Source of the DNA: Mannheimia pernigra
Lineage (GTDB): Bacteria; Pseudomonadota; Gammaproteobacteria; Enterobacterales; Pasteurellaceae
Direction: 5' to 3'
Assembly (NCBI RefSeq): GCF_013377995.1
Contig: NZ_CP055305.1
Coordinates: 744,001-808,000 of the forward strand
Length of the DNA: 64,000 bases
A model generated the notes under the pieces. That model ran no database searches. It was given only the letters and a program-made list of their open reading frames with translations, and was not told the origin of the DNA. Made by a program: the position numbers and the translations under genes. This document shows, in pieces, positions 35,701 through 42,273 of the stretch (positions within the stretch are counted from its first letter, which is position 1; every line of letters starts with the position of its first letter).

Positions 35701-35797
35701 GCTTTTGTTCGCCGTGTATAAATCGTTCGAGTTCTGACGCTCGGTTGTAGATTTTGCTACAACGTGAGCAGAATAAATCTCACTTAGGATTTTGTAA

Positions 35798-35813
35798 AGT
35801 GATCTCGTTCACA
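35798..35813 (-). promoter_or_regulatory. CRP-like palindrome upstream of Icd-like gene
   Basis: AGTGATCTCGTTCACA matches TGTGA-N6-TCACA at nine of ten positions. It is centred about 105 bp before the Icd-like start on the minus strand. Confidence 0.5.
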
Positions 35814-35949
35814 TTTTTTAATTTTTTCATCAGAAAGCCAATCTACACATTTTCAGAATGTACGAATTGTTAATCTTCATTTTTGGCTTTTTTTGTGCGT
35901 GGTCTGCAAAAATTTTTTTGCGGACAATCACTCTATTTATATTCTACGC

Positions 35950-35999
35950 TCTACTTATATATTTACGATCTACGTATATATTTACGTTCTACTTATATG
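35950..35999. repeat. 2.6 tandem copies of a 19-bp AT-rich repeat
   Basis: The unit is TCTAC(T/G)TATATATTTACG(A/T), at 35950-35968 and 35969-35987, with a partial copy at 35988-35999. Each contains a near-palindromic TATATATTTA core. Confidence 0.75.
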
Positions 36000-36040
36000 T
36001 CTTCCCATTACTTTTTTTGTGGTTATTTTGGGTAAATTAA

Positions 36041-36080
36041 TCCCATTTTTTACGGGACATTTATCCCATTTTTTATGGGA
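36041..36080. repeat. Two copies of a 17-bp palindrome TCCCATTTTTTAYGGGA
   Basis: TCCCATTTTTTACGGGA and TCCCATTTTTTATGGGA lie 23 bp apart, about two helical turns. They may be tandem operators, or hairpins terminating the minus-strand gene that ends at 36107. Confidence 0.7.
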
Positions 36081-36106
36081 TTTCATACAAAAAAATTTGG
36101 TCAAAC

Positions 36107-36721
36107 TCACAAATTGTCATCTACTTCATCAATGAAATTAGAGATGTTTTCGTCTTCTGTTTTTTGCCAAAGAGCTATATCAGGGTGAGAAAAGCGGAAG
36201 CGTGGACGATAAATCGTTAAAATTTCATATTCTCTATTTGGGTGGCAAGGGATAACGAGGCGAATTACTTTATTGCCTGTGGTGCTGTTCTTCAGGCTCA
36301 TTTCTTCATCGTACAACTCATCTACATCATAGTTAAAATCCCTGTTACCGTAGTAAGCAATACTGCTATCGATTGCTGAACTAACATACGATAAATCGGC
36401 ATTATCTGCGTGATAGTCGTTAATTCTTATCGTGAATATCAGCTTAGGTTGCTTGGGTGGTTGCTTCTCTAGCAATACAATAACCTCATAAATCAATCCT
36501 AACCGTTTTAGTTGCTGAAGCGTTTTCCAAAATAGAGAGCTGTTTTCTTCGCTGATTACTTCGTCTTGTGAAAATAAAAAATCTCGAATAAATGATTTAT
36601 AGGCTTCCTCTTTATTCGTGTTAGAAGCAGAAAGTCTTATTAGAAAGTCAGTAGCATCAAAATGCTTTGTTTCTATATCCCATTTTTGAAATACGCCATT
36701 AAAACCGCCTAAATCGCTCAT
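36107..36721 (-). CDS. Hypothetical satellite protein
   Basis: I do not recognise this acidic 204-residue protein. It contains a region that could be a winged-helix unit (SSLFWKTLQQLKRLGLIYEVIVLLEKQPPKQPKLIFTIRIND) and a C-terminal acidic tail (ISNFIDEVDDNL). It lies 10 bp after the 148-residue gene, so the two are probably co-translated and may act together in replication or control. Confidence 0.65.
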   Translation of the reverse strand: MSDLGGFNGVFQKWDIETKHFDATDFLIRLSASNTNKEEAYKSFIRDFLFSQDEVISEENSSLFWKTLQQLKRLGLIYEVIVLLEKQPPKQPKLIFTIRINDYHADNADLSYVSSAIDSSIAYYGNRDFNYDVDELYDEEMSLKNSTTGNKVIRLVIPCHPNREYEILTIYRPRFRFSHPDIALWQKTEDENISNFIDEVDDNL

Positions 36722-36731
36722 AGAGAGATTT

Positions 36732-37178
36732 TTATAAAAAGTTAGCAGTAGCTAGGGTATTTAGTTTTTCGCTTTCTGTGGCGTTTTCAGCGTGATTTAT
36801 GCGATATATAACAGAACTAACTTGATTGATACTATCGACAAATGCAACGGGCAAATTGATGTTTAATGTCGTGTAGTTAATTTTAAATAATGTCCCTTTT
36901 GCCTGTCTTAGTTTAGAAATGTAACCATTTAAAAGAAGCTCAGACTGAAGTTGTTTGCCTGTTTCCCAACGGCAATTTAGGTGTTCACTGATTGCTTTTG
37001 CTCCTGCGTAGGTAATGCTGAAGGGTTGTTCTTTCGGGGTTTTAGGAATGCCATTAGCAAAACGATTTAAGACAAGCATAGCGGATAGAAGTCTAAAATC
37101 GCCTTTACTTGCAACGGATTTCAATAGAGAGAAGTCAGCTTGGAAATACTGACTATTATTTTTGATTTTTTTCTTCAT
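36732..37178 (-). CDS. Hypothetical satellite protein, possible winged-helix DNA-binding protein
   Basis: This 148-residue protein is Lys-rich at the N-terminus (MKKKIKNNSQYFQADFSLLK). SITYAGAKAISEHLNCRWETGKQLQSELLLNGYISKLRQAKGTLFKINY has the helix-turn-helix plus wing pattern of replication-related proteins. The function is not established. It pairs with the downstream 204-residue gene. Confidence 0.6.
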   Translation of the reverse strand: MKKKIKNNSQYFQADFSLLKSVASKGDFRLLSAMLVLNRFANGIPKTPKEQPFSITYAGAKAISEHLNCRWETGKQLQSELLLNGYISKLRQAKGTLFKINYTTLNINLPVAFVDSINQVSSVIYRINHAENATESEKLNTLATANFL

Positions 37179-37225
37179 ACCTTTTAGCCTTTGCTTTTTG
37201 GTGATGTGGAGAGTGTAGTCACTGG

Positions 37226-37579
37226 CTAGATGATTTGCTCAATATGGCTGTAGTAAAAGCCGTTTTTGCTTTCTCGTTGTGTAACTTTAATTTGATATTC
37301 GTTGCCTTGAAATTGAGATACATCAATACCGTTATAAATCTGCTCAGGTGATAGCGGTTTGTGATTTAGACTTTGGACGATCTCAGTTAAGTTGCTATTA
37401 GGTTTTAGTATCGGGGTACAAGTTCGGGTTAATTTAACGCCTTGATATACTCCCCCGATGATTTCAAAGATGAACGCCATTCTTTCACCATATCCGCTTT
37501 GAATGGTCTTAATTTCAGCTAGTTTGGCGGGGTATCTACCGCTTTTGACAATATGATTTTTATTGCCTTTTACAATCAT
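37226..37579 (-). CDS. Hypothetical satellite protein, DUF669/OB-fold-like
   Basis: This 117-residue beta-rich protein (GRYPAKLAEIKTIQSGYGERMAFIFEIIGGVYQGVKLTRTCTPI ... NEYQIKVTQRESKNGFYYSHIEQI) resembles small phage proteins of the DUF669 or single-strand-binding type that act next to recombination or replication genes. AGGAG lies at good spacing before the ATG. The identification is tentative. Confidence 0.6.
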   Translation of the reverse strand: MIVKGNKNHIVKSGRYPAKLAEIKTIQSGYGERMAFIFEIIGGVYQGVKLTRTCTPILKPNSNLTEIVQSLNHKPLSPEQIYNGIDVSQFQGNEYQIKVTQRESKNGFYYSHIEQII

Positions 37580-37660
37580 AGAAACGCTCCTGTAAGTATT
37601 TGAAAATGGTTAATATTTTACCATAAGTTCATATTTATTCGGTGTGAGATTTATAGATGG

Positions 37661-37726
37661 TTAGAGATTGATTTTTAGATGAAAGAGAGTAATATCAATG
37701 TTGAAGTTAAGAAGATAGTTTTTCAT
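37661..37726 (-). CDS. Possible 21-residue peptide
   Basis: MKNYLLNFNIDITLFHLKINL is preceded by GGAG at 10 bp, a better ribosome site than many short frames have. It follows a hairpin (37743-37772). There is no other support, and it could be a chance frame. Confidence 0.2.
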   Translation of the reverse strand: MKNYLLNFNIDITLFHLKINL

Positions 37727-37742
37727 AAGAAGTCACTCCATT

Positions 37743-37772
37743 ACCCCTAGTTGTGTATGGCTAGGGGTTTTT
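37743..37772 (+). terminator. Hairpin with plus-strand T run in a minus-strand region
   Basis: ACCCCTAG pairs with CTAGGGGT around a 10-nt loop and is followed by TTTTGTTTG on the plus strand. No plus-strand gene precedes it except a 23-codon frame ending in the stem (37679-37750). It could end a small antisense RNA. Confidence 0.4.
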
Positions 37773-37798
37773 GTTTGACTGAATTAGTAAAAGTTTGC

Positions 37799-37835
37799 CT
37801 GTTTTGGGGTAAGTTTTCTTACCTGTTTTGGGTAA
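37799..37835. repeat. Direct repeat CCTGTTTTGGG(G)TAA
   Basis: Two copies start at 37799 and 37822, 23 bp apart, between the small-terminase-like gene and its neighbour. The spacing of about two helical turns suggests a protein-binding pair. Confidence 0.5.
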
Positions 37836-37862
37836 AAATGACTGAATAAAAGTCAACTTTTA

Positions 37863-38153
37863 TCAGGGATCGTTTTTTAAGTTATTGCTTTCTAGCCATT
37901 CCGCCATTAGTGAGCCTTTTCTAAACTTCGGCAAGTGTTCGCCTCTTGCCTTGTGTGCTTGGACAAGCTGTTTCAGCCGATTAAATACCCTGTAATCATT
38001 CATCATTTCGCTTGCCCTTGCTCGCATTGAATGCGGTTTCATTGTGCCGGTATTCACTGCTTGATAGGCTTTTAGAATGTTGCCGCATTTCAGGTAAGCT
38101 AAGCAAAAGGCTTCTTGTTTTTCGGTTAGGGTTTCTGTTCGTATTCTTGGCAT
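37863..38153 (-). CDS. Small-terminase-like protein, short form
   Basis: This 96-residue protein has LTEKQEAFCLAYLKCGNILKAYQAVNTGTMKPHSMRARASEMM, the helix-turn-helix pattern of Terminase_2-type small subunits. It lacks the longer C-terminal part. The related terS gene at 38903-39322 has the same TxKQEAFCL start, so the two are paralogues. Satellites use such proteins to redirect helper-phage packaging. Confidence 0.65.
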   Translation of the reverse strand: MPRIRTETLTEKQEAFCLAYLKCGNILKAYQAVNTGTMKPHSMRARASEMMNDYRVFNRLKQLVQAHKARGEHLPKFRKGSLMAEWLESNNLKNDP

Positions 38154-38205
38154 AGTGATTTCCTCAGTAGTGTTTCCCTACTTTTTCGGGAGTGCTTGCA
38201 CCTTG

Positions 38206-38538
38206 CTACACATCAAAACGGCTTAAAATCTGCTGTGCTTGTTCGCTCGTGATAGCAATTTCATTTCTTAGCCCTGCTTTATGATTTAGCCACTCAATAA
38301 CTTTTCGGGCTGTATGGCGGTCGGGTAGTTGGTAACGTGTGTAATATTTGCCGTTATCCGATATTGTGTTGTTATGCCATAGTTTCAGCCCTGTCTCTTG
38401 CTCAAATTGGCTGATATAGGTTCTTGGGCTAACAATGAAATGCTTAAACGTGCATTCGAGTTCAGACGTGCCATTCTCATTTAAAGCAACCTCTAACATC
38501 ACTTTTTCGCCGTTGGTTTGTGTATGGTGTTTCTTCAT
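38206..38538 (-). CDS. Hypothetical satellite protein
   Basis: I do not recognise this 110-residue mixed alpha/beta protein (VMLEVALNENGTSELECTFKHFIVSPRTYISQFEQETGLKLWHNN). Its start overlaps the stop of the upstream gene by 4 bp, indicating coupled translation within the satellite operon. Confidence 0.6.
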   Translation of the reverse strand: MKKHHTQTNGEKVMLEVALNENGTSELECTFKHFIVSPRTYISQFEQETGLKLWHNNTISDNGKYYTRYQLPDRHTARKVIEWLNHKAGLRNEIAITSEQAQQILSRFDV

Positions 38539-38897
38539 TTTCCTGCCTTAATGTAGTGTTTAGTCCGCTTGTTTAATCGGCTTGTAGGGTGTCGGCTCAA
38601 ATTCGCCTTTATCCACGTTAGCAACGTGTAGAGCAAATACTTTGCCCCATTTCTAAACGCTTTAAATTGCGTGTTTTGGTCGCTTGTTAGCGTTGTGCCG
38701 TTGGCTTTTAATTCCGCCATTAGCACTAAGCCCATTTTCAAACGGTCGGCTAGTTCGGTGCATTCTTCCGCCAGCACTTTTTTGAAGTGATAGCAGTCGG
38801 GGAAATCTTGCTTACAATGCTCAATAGCGATTTTGTTTAACGCAAATAAGCGGTTGGTTTGTGGGTAGGTTTTAAAGTTGGGTTTTAGGGTTTTCAT
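38535..38897 (-). CDS. Hypothetical satellite protein
   Basis: This 120-residue basic protein (HFKKVLAEECTELADRLKMGLVLMAELKANG, then a Lys/Arg-rich tail LNKRTKHYIKAGK) is not one I recognise. It lies 5 bp after terS and overlaps the next gene by 4 bp, so it belongs to the same operon. Confidence 0.6.
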   Translation of the reverse strand: MKTLKPNFKTYPQTNRLFALNKIAIEHCKQDFPDCYHFKKVLAEECTELADRLKMGLVLMAELKANGTTLTSDQNTQFKAFRNGAKYLLYTLLTWIKANLSRHPTSRLNKRTKHYIKAGK

Positions 38898-38902
38898 TAT
38901 GT

Positions 38903-39322
38903 TTATCCTGTTATCTGCAGCTCTGGTTCATCTGTAAAAATAATATTGATTTTTGAGGGTAGCTCTCGCAAATCGGCTTTTACCTCGTGAATTTGTTTAT
39001 CTAGCCCTAAAATCTTTGCTTTCCCCATTGTTGCTTGTGTCATTGCGTTAGGGTTTTCTTTAGCTTTAGCAAGTGTTCTCGCTTCTTCAAGCTCAGTTAA
39101 TAAGTCATCAACGGTTAATTTATGGCGTTCTGCGTGTTCGGCTTTCAATTCCTCAATTCTTGCCGTAATCTTGCCGTTGTCTAATAATTCTTTTGCTTTG
39201 CGGTTGATAGTTTCGGGTTTCATTCCCTCCGCTTCGTATGCTTGGCGATATGCCTCGCTTGCGTTACCTGTTTCAATATAGGTAAGGCAAAAAGCCTCTT
39301 GTTTTGGTGTGAGTTCTGTCAT
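38903..39322 (-). CDS. terS: Phage terminase small subunit (Terminase_2 type)
   Basis: This 139-residue protein begins MTELTPKQEAFCLTYIETGNASEAYRQAYEAEGMKPETINRKAKELLDNGKITARIEEL, the classic DNA-binding helix-turn-helix and oligomerisation region of small terminase subunits. A helper segment (LTVDDLLTELEEARTLAKAKENPNAMTQATMGKAKILGLDK) follows. No large terminase, portal or capsid gene is present, as in phage-inducible islands that carry their own terS to divert packaging. Confidence 0.85.
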   Translation of the reverse strand: MTELTPKQEAFCLTYIETGNASEAYRQAYEAEGMKPETINRKAKELLDNGKITARIEELKAEHAERHKLTVDDLLTELEEARTLAKAKENPNAMTQATMGKAKILGLDKQIHEVKADLRELPSKINIIFTDEPELQITG

Positions 39323-39762
39323 TCTTTCCCCTCCGCCATTCGTTTTTCAGCAAAGGCATAATCAACTTGCTTTCTGTAATCTTTGCTCATCATTTCTTTT
39401 GTGATTTCATTGCCGTGCCGGTCGATAAATGGGTTTGTTCGCTGTGGGTAGGGTAGTTTGTTGATTTCGCTCAATAGGTCATCATTCACTAATAAAGGCG
39501 TTGCCGTTAGTTGTTGATGATAGGCAATAACCGCTAGGGCTTCTAAAAAGCCTGTTGCCCCCGCCATTTCAATATTGATATGATCTTCAAGGTCAAGAGA
39601 AAGCACCCCAATAAAAAATGGGTTGCCGTTATCGTGGTATAGTCGTTCAATTCGGATATGCGGAAAATCTAAAAAGCTCAATGTTGCTTTGATAGGCTCA
39701 TTCATTAGGGCAGTAATACCCGGTAAATTTAATTCGTGCTTTAATGTGTTTTTTGTTTTCAT
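39319..39762 (-). CDS. Hypothetical satellite protein
   Basis: I do not recognise this 147-residue protein. It contains LSFLDFPHIRIERLYHDNGNPFFIGVLSLDLEDHINIEMAG and ends with a charged region (YRKQVDYAFAEKRMAEGKE). It overlaps terS by 4 bp (ATGA), so the two may be functionally linked. Confidence 0.6.
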   Translation of the reverse strand: MKTKNTLKHELNLPGITALMNEPIKATLSFLDFPHIRIERLYHDNGNPFFIGVLSLDLEDHINIEMAGATGFLEALAVIAYHQQLTATPLLVNDDLLSEINKLPYPQRTNPFIDRHGNEITKEMMSKDYRKQVDYAFAEKRMAEGKE

Positions 39763-39767
39763 CTTGT

Positions 39768-40055
39768 TTAATTCTCCAGTCTGCCCGCCACTTTTCGCAG
39801 TTGTGCGAGCTGTTTTCTTAAAATACCTAGTGTGATTAAATCGTTTTCTATTGGCATTGTCTTATATTGCTTCTCTAGTGCCTCTATTCGCCTACCTAGC
39901 ATTATTAAAAGCTCGGGCAAGGGGTAAGGCTCATTATCTGAATACAGGCTTAAAAACGTGAATAATGGCGTTTTAGTGCCTTTGTCATTATCTAGGTAGT
40001 GCCGGATAGCTAACCGCATTAAAACTGGATTTTGCTTGGCTGTAATGCACTTCAT
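39768..40055 (-). CDS. Hypothetical satellite protein
   Basis: This 95-residue helical protein (LLIMLGRRIEALEKQYKTMPIENDLITLGILRKQLAQLRKVAGRLEN) has a C-terminal coiled-coil-like segment. Its start overlaps the stop of the antirepressor gene by 4 bp. The function is unknown. Confidence 0.6.
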   Translation of the reverse strand: MKCITAKQNPVLMRLAIRHYLDNDKGTKTPLFTFLSLYSDNEPYPLPELLIMLGRRIEALEKQYKTMPIENDLITLGILRKQLAQLRKVAGRLEN

Positions 40056-40810
40056 AGAACCGCCATTATTTTTTTATTGAATTTAGTAGATAAAATTTCA
40101 GTTAGTTTGGCTTTGCGTTGTTGGTAATTTAACAAGCCCATATCAAGCAATAGGCTGTTTGCTTGTTCTAAATATTCCAGCTTGAGTAGTTGCTCTGCAT
40201 TAAGTGCGTTTCTTGTATCGCCTATGATGTTGTGAGCCTGTCGCCAGTGATGAACATTCATACCTAGTAACACTTCCATCAGCATTTTTGCTTCATTGGT
40301 GTAGTGGAATTTGCTTGTTGCCTTACCCTTTCTTTCTCTTGCTTGTTCAAGTGCGTTACACATTCGTTTGAATGGGGTTTTTACTGCTTCTCGGTCTTTA
40401 TGCCATTGTTGGCGGTATTGAATAACATCATTGGGGGCAAGTTGTGATAGTCGTTCTTCGCATTGAATAAAGTATCTTCTAGCTAATTTCCCTTGCTCAT
40501 TTTGCTCTAACATTGCTAATTCTTTAGCCATTGATACGGTCAGCAAATACTCATTGCGTTTACTTGCACCTCTAACGCCTTGTTTACGATTCATAATTTT
40601 ATGAAATGTAAAATAATCCTTATTTTTCTCAAAGAACCCTGCTTCAATCGCTTTTACAATCCAGTCCGCAAAGTGCTGTTTGCTTTCTAAGAATTGCCAT
40701 AATTGGCGACCATCAACTAATTGCTTGATTTCTCCTTGATGTTGTTGCGTAACAATCGGTAAGAATTCGGTTAATTGAGTGGCTGAATAATTTTCTGCTG
40801 TCATTGGCAA
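40052..40810 (-). CDS. AntA/AntB-type phage antirepressor
   Basis: This 252-residue protein has an AntA-like N-terminus (about 20-115; VDGRQLWQFLESKQHFADWIVKAIEAGFFEKNKDYFTFH, then KRNEYLLTVSMAKELAMLEQNEQGKLARRYFIQCEERL). The C-terminal part is helical and basic. Antirepressors of this type bind phage or satellite repressors, here perhaps to sense a helper. It lies 5 bp after the AlpA-like gene. Confidence 0.82.
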   Translation of the reverse strand: MPMTAENYSATQLTEFLPIVTQQHQGEIKQLVDGRQLWQFLESKQHFADWIVKAIEAGFFEKNKDYFTFHKIMNRKQGVRGASKRNEYLLTVSMAKELAMLEQNEQGKLARRYFIQCEERLSQLAPNDVIQYRQQWHKDREAVKTPFKRMCNALEQARERKGKATSKFHYTNEAKMLMEVLLGMNVHHWRQAHNIIGDTRNALNAEQLLKLEYLEQANSLLLDMGLLNYQQRKAKLTEILSTKFNKKIMAVL

Positions 40811-40815
40811 CCTCC

Positions 40816-41052
40816 CTATACTGTTCTGCTATTCGCTAGCGATTGAATAAACGCATTAATTTCACTTTCGAGATAGCCGACCGAATTAGCCCCTAGCTGA
40901 ATTTTCTTCGGGAAGTCAGGGCGATAGCGTTTTGATTTCGGGTTTTGCCAGTCTGAAAAGGTGGTTTTGCCTACGCCTAACTTTTGGCGAGCGATAAATG
41001 GGCGGATAATGCGAACATCATCAGCTAAGTGTGTGATAGTGCTTTCGGTCAT
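40816..41052 (-). CDS. alpA: AlpA-family regulator / excisionase-like protein
   Basis: This 78-residue protein has a MerR-like helix-turn-helix (RIIRPFIARQKLGVGKTTFSDWQNPKSKRYRPDFPKKIQLGANSVGYLESEINAFIQS), the AlpA pattern. AlpA is the usual activator of excision and satellite transcription in Gram-negative phage-inducible islands. It heads the satellite operon in the minus direction. Confidence 0.82.
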   Translation of the reverse strand: MTESTITHLADDVRIIRPFIARQKLGVGKTTFSDWQNPKSKRYRPDFPKKIQLGANSVGYLESEINAFIQSLANSRTV

Positions 41053-41191
41053 TTATATTCCCCTATGCTGTTAAATTGAAATGCTTAAACCTTGAAAGGG
41101 TGTAAGCGGTTGCTATGGGAATATTTTGGGAATTTTGAGGAATGAAAATAGATTGAAAGGGTTTTAAAGGGGGGAGGGGTTTATCATAGAA

Positions 41192-41276
41192 AAAGGGTTA
41201 AACCCTTTTAGAATTTAACCCTTATATATTTGTTATTGCCTTGTGCTATAAGGTTTTAAAAGGGGTTGCCCCTTTT
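41192..41276. terminator. Two hairpins downstream of the 250-residue gene
   Basis: AAAGGGTT-AACCCTTT lies at about 41192-41210 and AAAAGGGG-TTG-CCCCTTTT at 41257-41275. The second overlaps the end of the 250-residue gene on the minus strand and should terminate it before the AlpA operon. Confidence 0.65.
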
Positions 41277-42027
41277 ATGATTTTCTACCTATATAGCGAG
41301 CTTGTTCTGGTCTAGTGATTTTTTGAATAGCCTCTCTTATCGTCTTACTAACCTTTACATTATCGAAATTGTCTTCTATCCATTTTTCTATATGTTCCGC
41401 ATTTGCTATCGTGTCAGGTTGAGATAAATCCGCATTTACCCAAAATCGATTAATTACATCAAAAATAGCTTTGATTGGCTCGGTTGTGTGTCCATAGATT
41501 GAGCGTTGCTCATAATCTACTATTTGAGTTTTTTGCATTTGAGCCTGTTTCAAGCTCTCAATTTCCGCTTTTAATCTTGCTATTTCCTCATCCTTGGAGG
41601 TGAGTTGTTGTATTAGTTCGCTGTTGTCTGCTGTTTGGGTGTTAATTTCTACCGCCTTATACGGTGGAACATTCCATAGTAAATTATAGGTTTGAGCATA
41701 TCGTCTGATCGTATCGTGATTTAAAAAAATCTGGTTAAATCCATTTCTGTCCTTTTCTATTCTTGCTGTGATGTTTCCTGTTTCAGCAGATTGTTTGATG
41801 GCATTAAAAATAGTGTTGTATCTCGGATGTTCGTGAGCATTCCAGTCTTCAGGGTGCAAATCTAAAAATATGCATACAACATCGTGTAAATTTATTTCTG
41901 AATACATCGCATAATCATCTAAATGTGTTGTGCTGTTGTTTAGATTGATTTTAATACCTAAAGCCTGCTCTAATTCAGCTTTATTTAGTAGCGTTGTCTC
42001 AAAATCATTCTGATTAAATTGTGCCAT
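41275..42027 (-). CDS. Hypothetical satellite protein with coiled coil
   Basis: This 250-residue acidic protein has an N-terminal globular part (MYSEINLHDVVCIFLDLHPEDWNAHEHPRYNTIFNAIK), a predicted coiled coil (LIQQLTSKDEEIARLKAEIESLKQAQM, about 138-164) and a helical C-terminus. I do not recognise a family. It is separated from the AlpA operon by terminator-like hairpins, so it has its own control, possibly through an inverted repeat just before its start. Confidence 0.65.
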   Translation of the reverse strand: MAQFNQNDFETTLLNKAELEQALGIKINLNNSTTHLDDYAMYSEINLHDVVCIFLDLHPEDWNAHEHPRYNTIFNAIKQSAETGNITARIEKDRNGFNQIFLNHDTIRRYAQTYNLLWNVPPYKAVEINTQTADNSELIQQLTSKDEEIARLKAEIESLKQAQMQKTQIVDYEQRSIYGHTTEPIKAIFDVINRFWVNADLSQPDTIANAEHIEKWIEDNFDNVKVSKTIREAIQKITRPEQARYIGRKS

Positions 42028-42273
42028 TCTTACCTCCTAGAACGGTTGTTTGCATATATCTATAAAATGCAAATAAAAAACATCTTTTAAATCAATTGTT
42101 TATTAAAAATATTTAAATTTAAAAAATAAATTTGTAAATATAAACAGCAATTTGCATAGTTTTTTACACTCTATTTTGACACTTTTATTTGTTGATATTT
42201 TATACTTAAATTTGCAAAAATGTGAGGAATTTTATACACTCTTTCAAACTGAATAACAGCTTCTATTGACCTT
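42028..42273. promoter_or_regulatory. Divergent intergenic region between satellite and two-partner locus
   Basis: TTTGCAT (42049-42055) and ATGCAAA (42067-42073) form a perfect 7-bp inverted repeat with an 11-bp spacer, 22 bp before the 250-residue gene. TTTACACTC occurs twice near fhaC (about 42165 and 42235). The DNA is very AT-rich. I see no att repeat matching the other satellite end. Confidence 0.45.

Larger units (their letters stand above)
35701..36106. promoter_or_regulatory. Regulatory intergenic region upstream of the Icd-like gene
   Basis: About 400 bp without a convincing gene. It holds a CRP-like palindrome (35798-35813), 2.6 copies of a 19-bp direct repeat (35950-35999) and two copies of a 17-bp imperfect palindrome (36041-36057, 36064-36080). 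Such density suggests promoter control or replication functions. Confidence 0.5.

Noticed and set aside
35486..36135. Plus-strand frames of 60-83 codons with hydrophobic stretches
   Set aside because: They run through AT-rich regulatory repeats or antisense to the Icd-like gene, and have no ribosome sites; hydrophobicity reflects T-rich codons.
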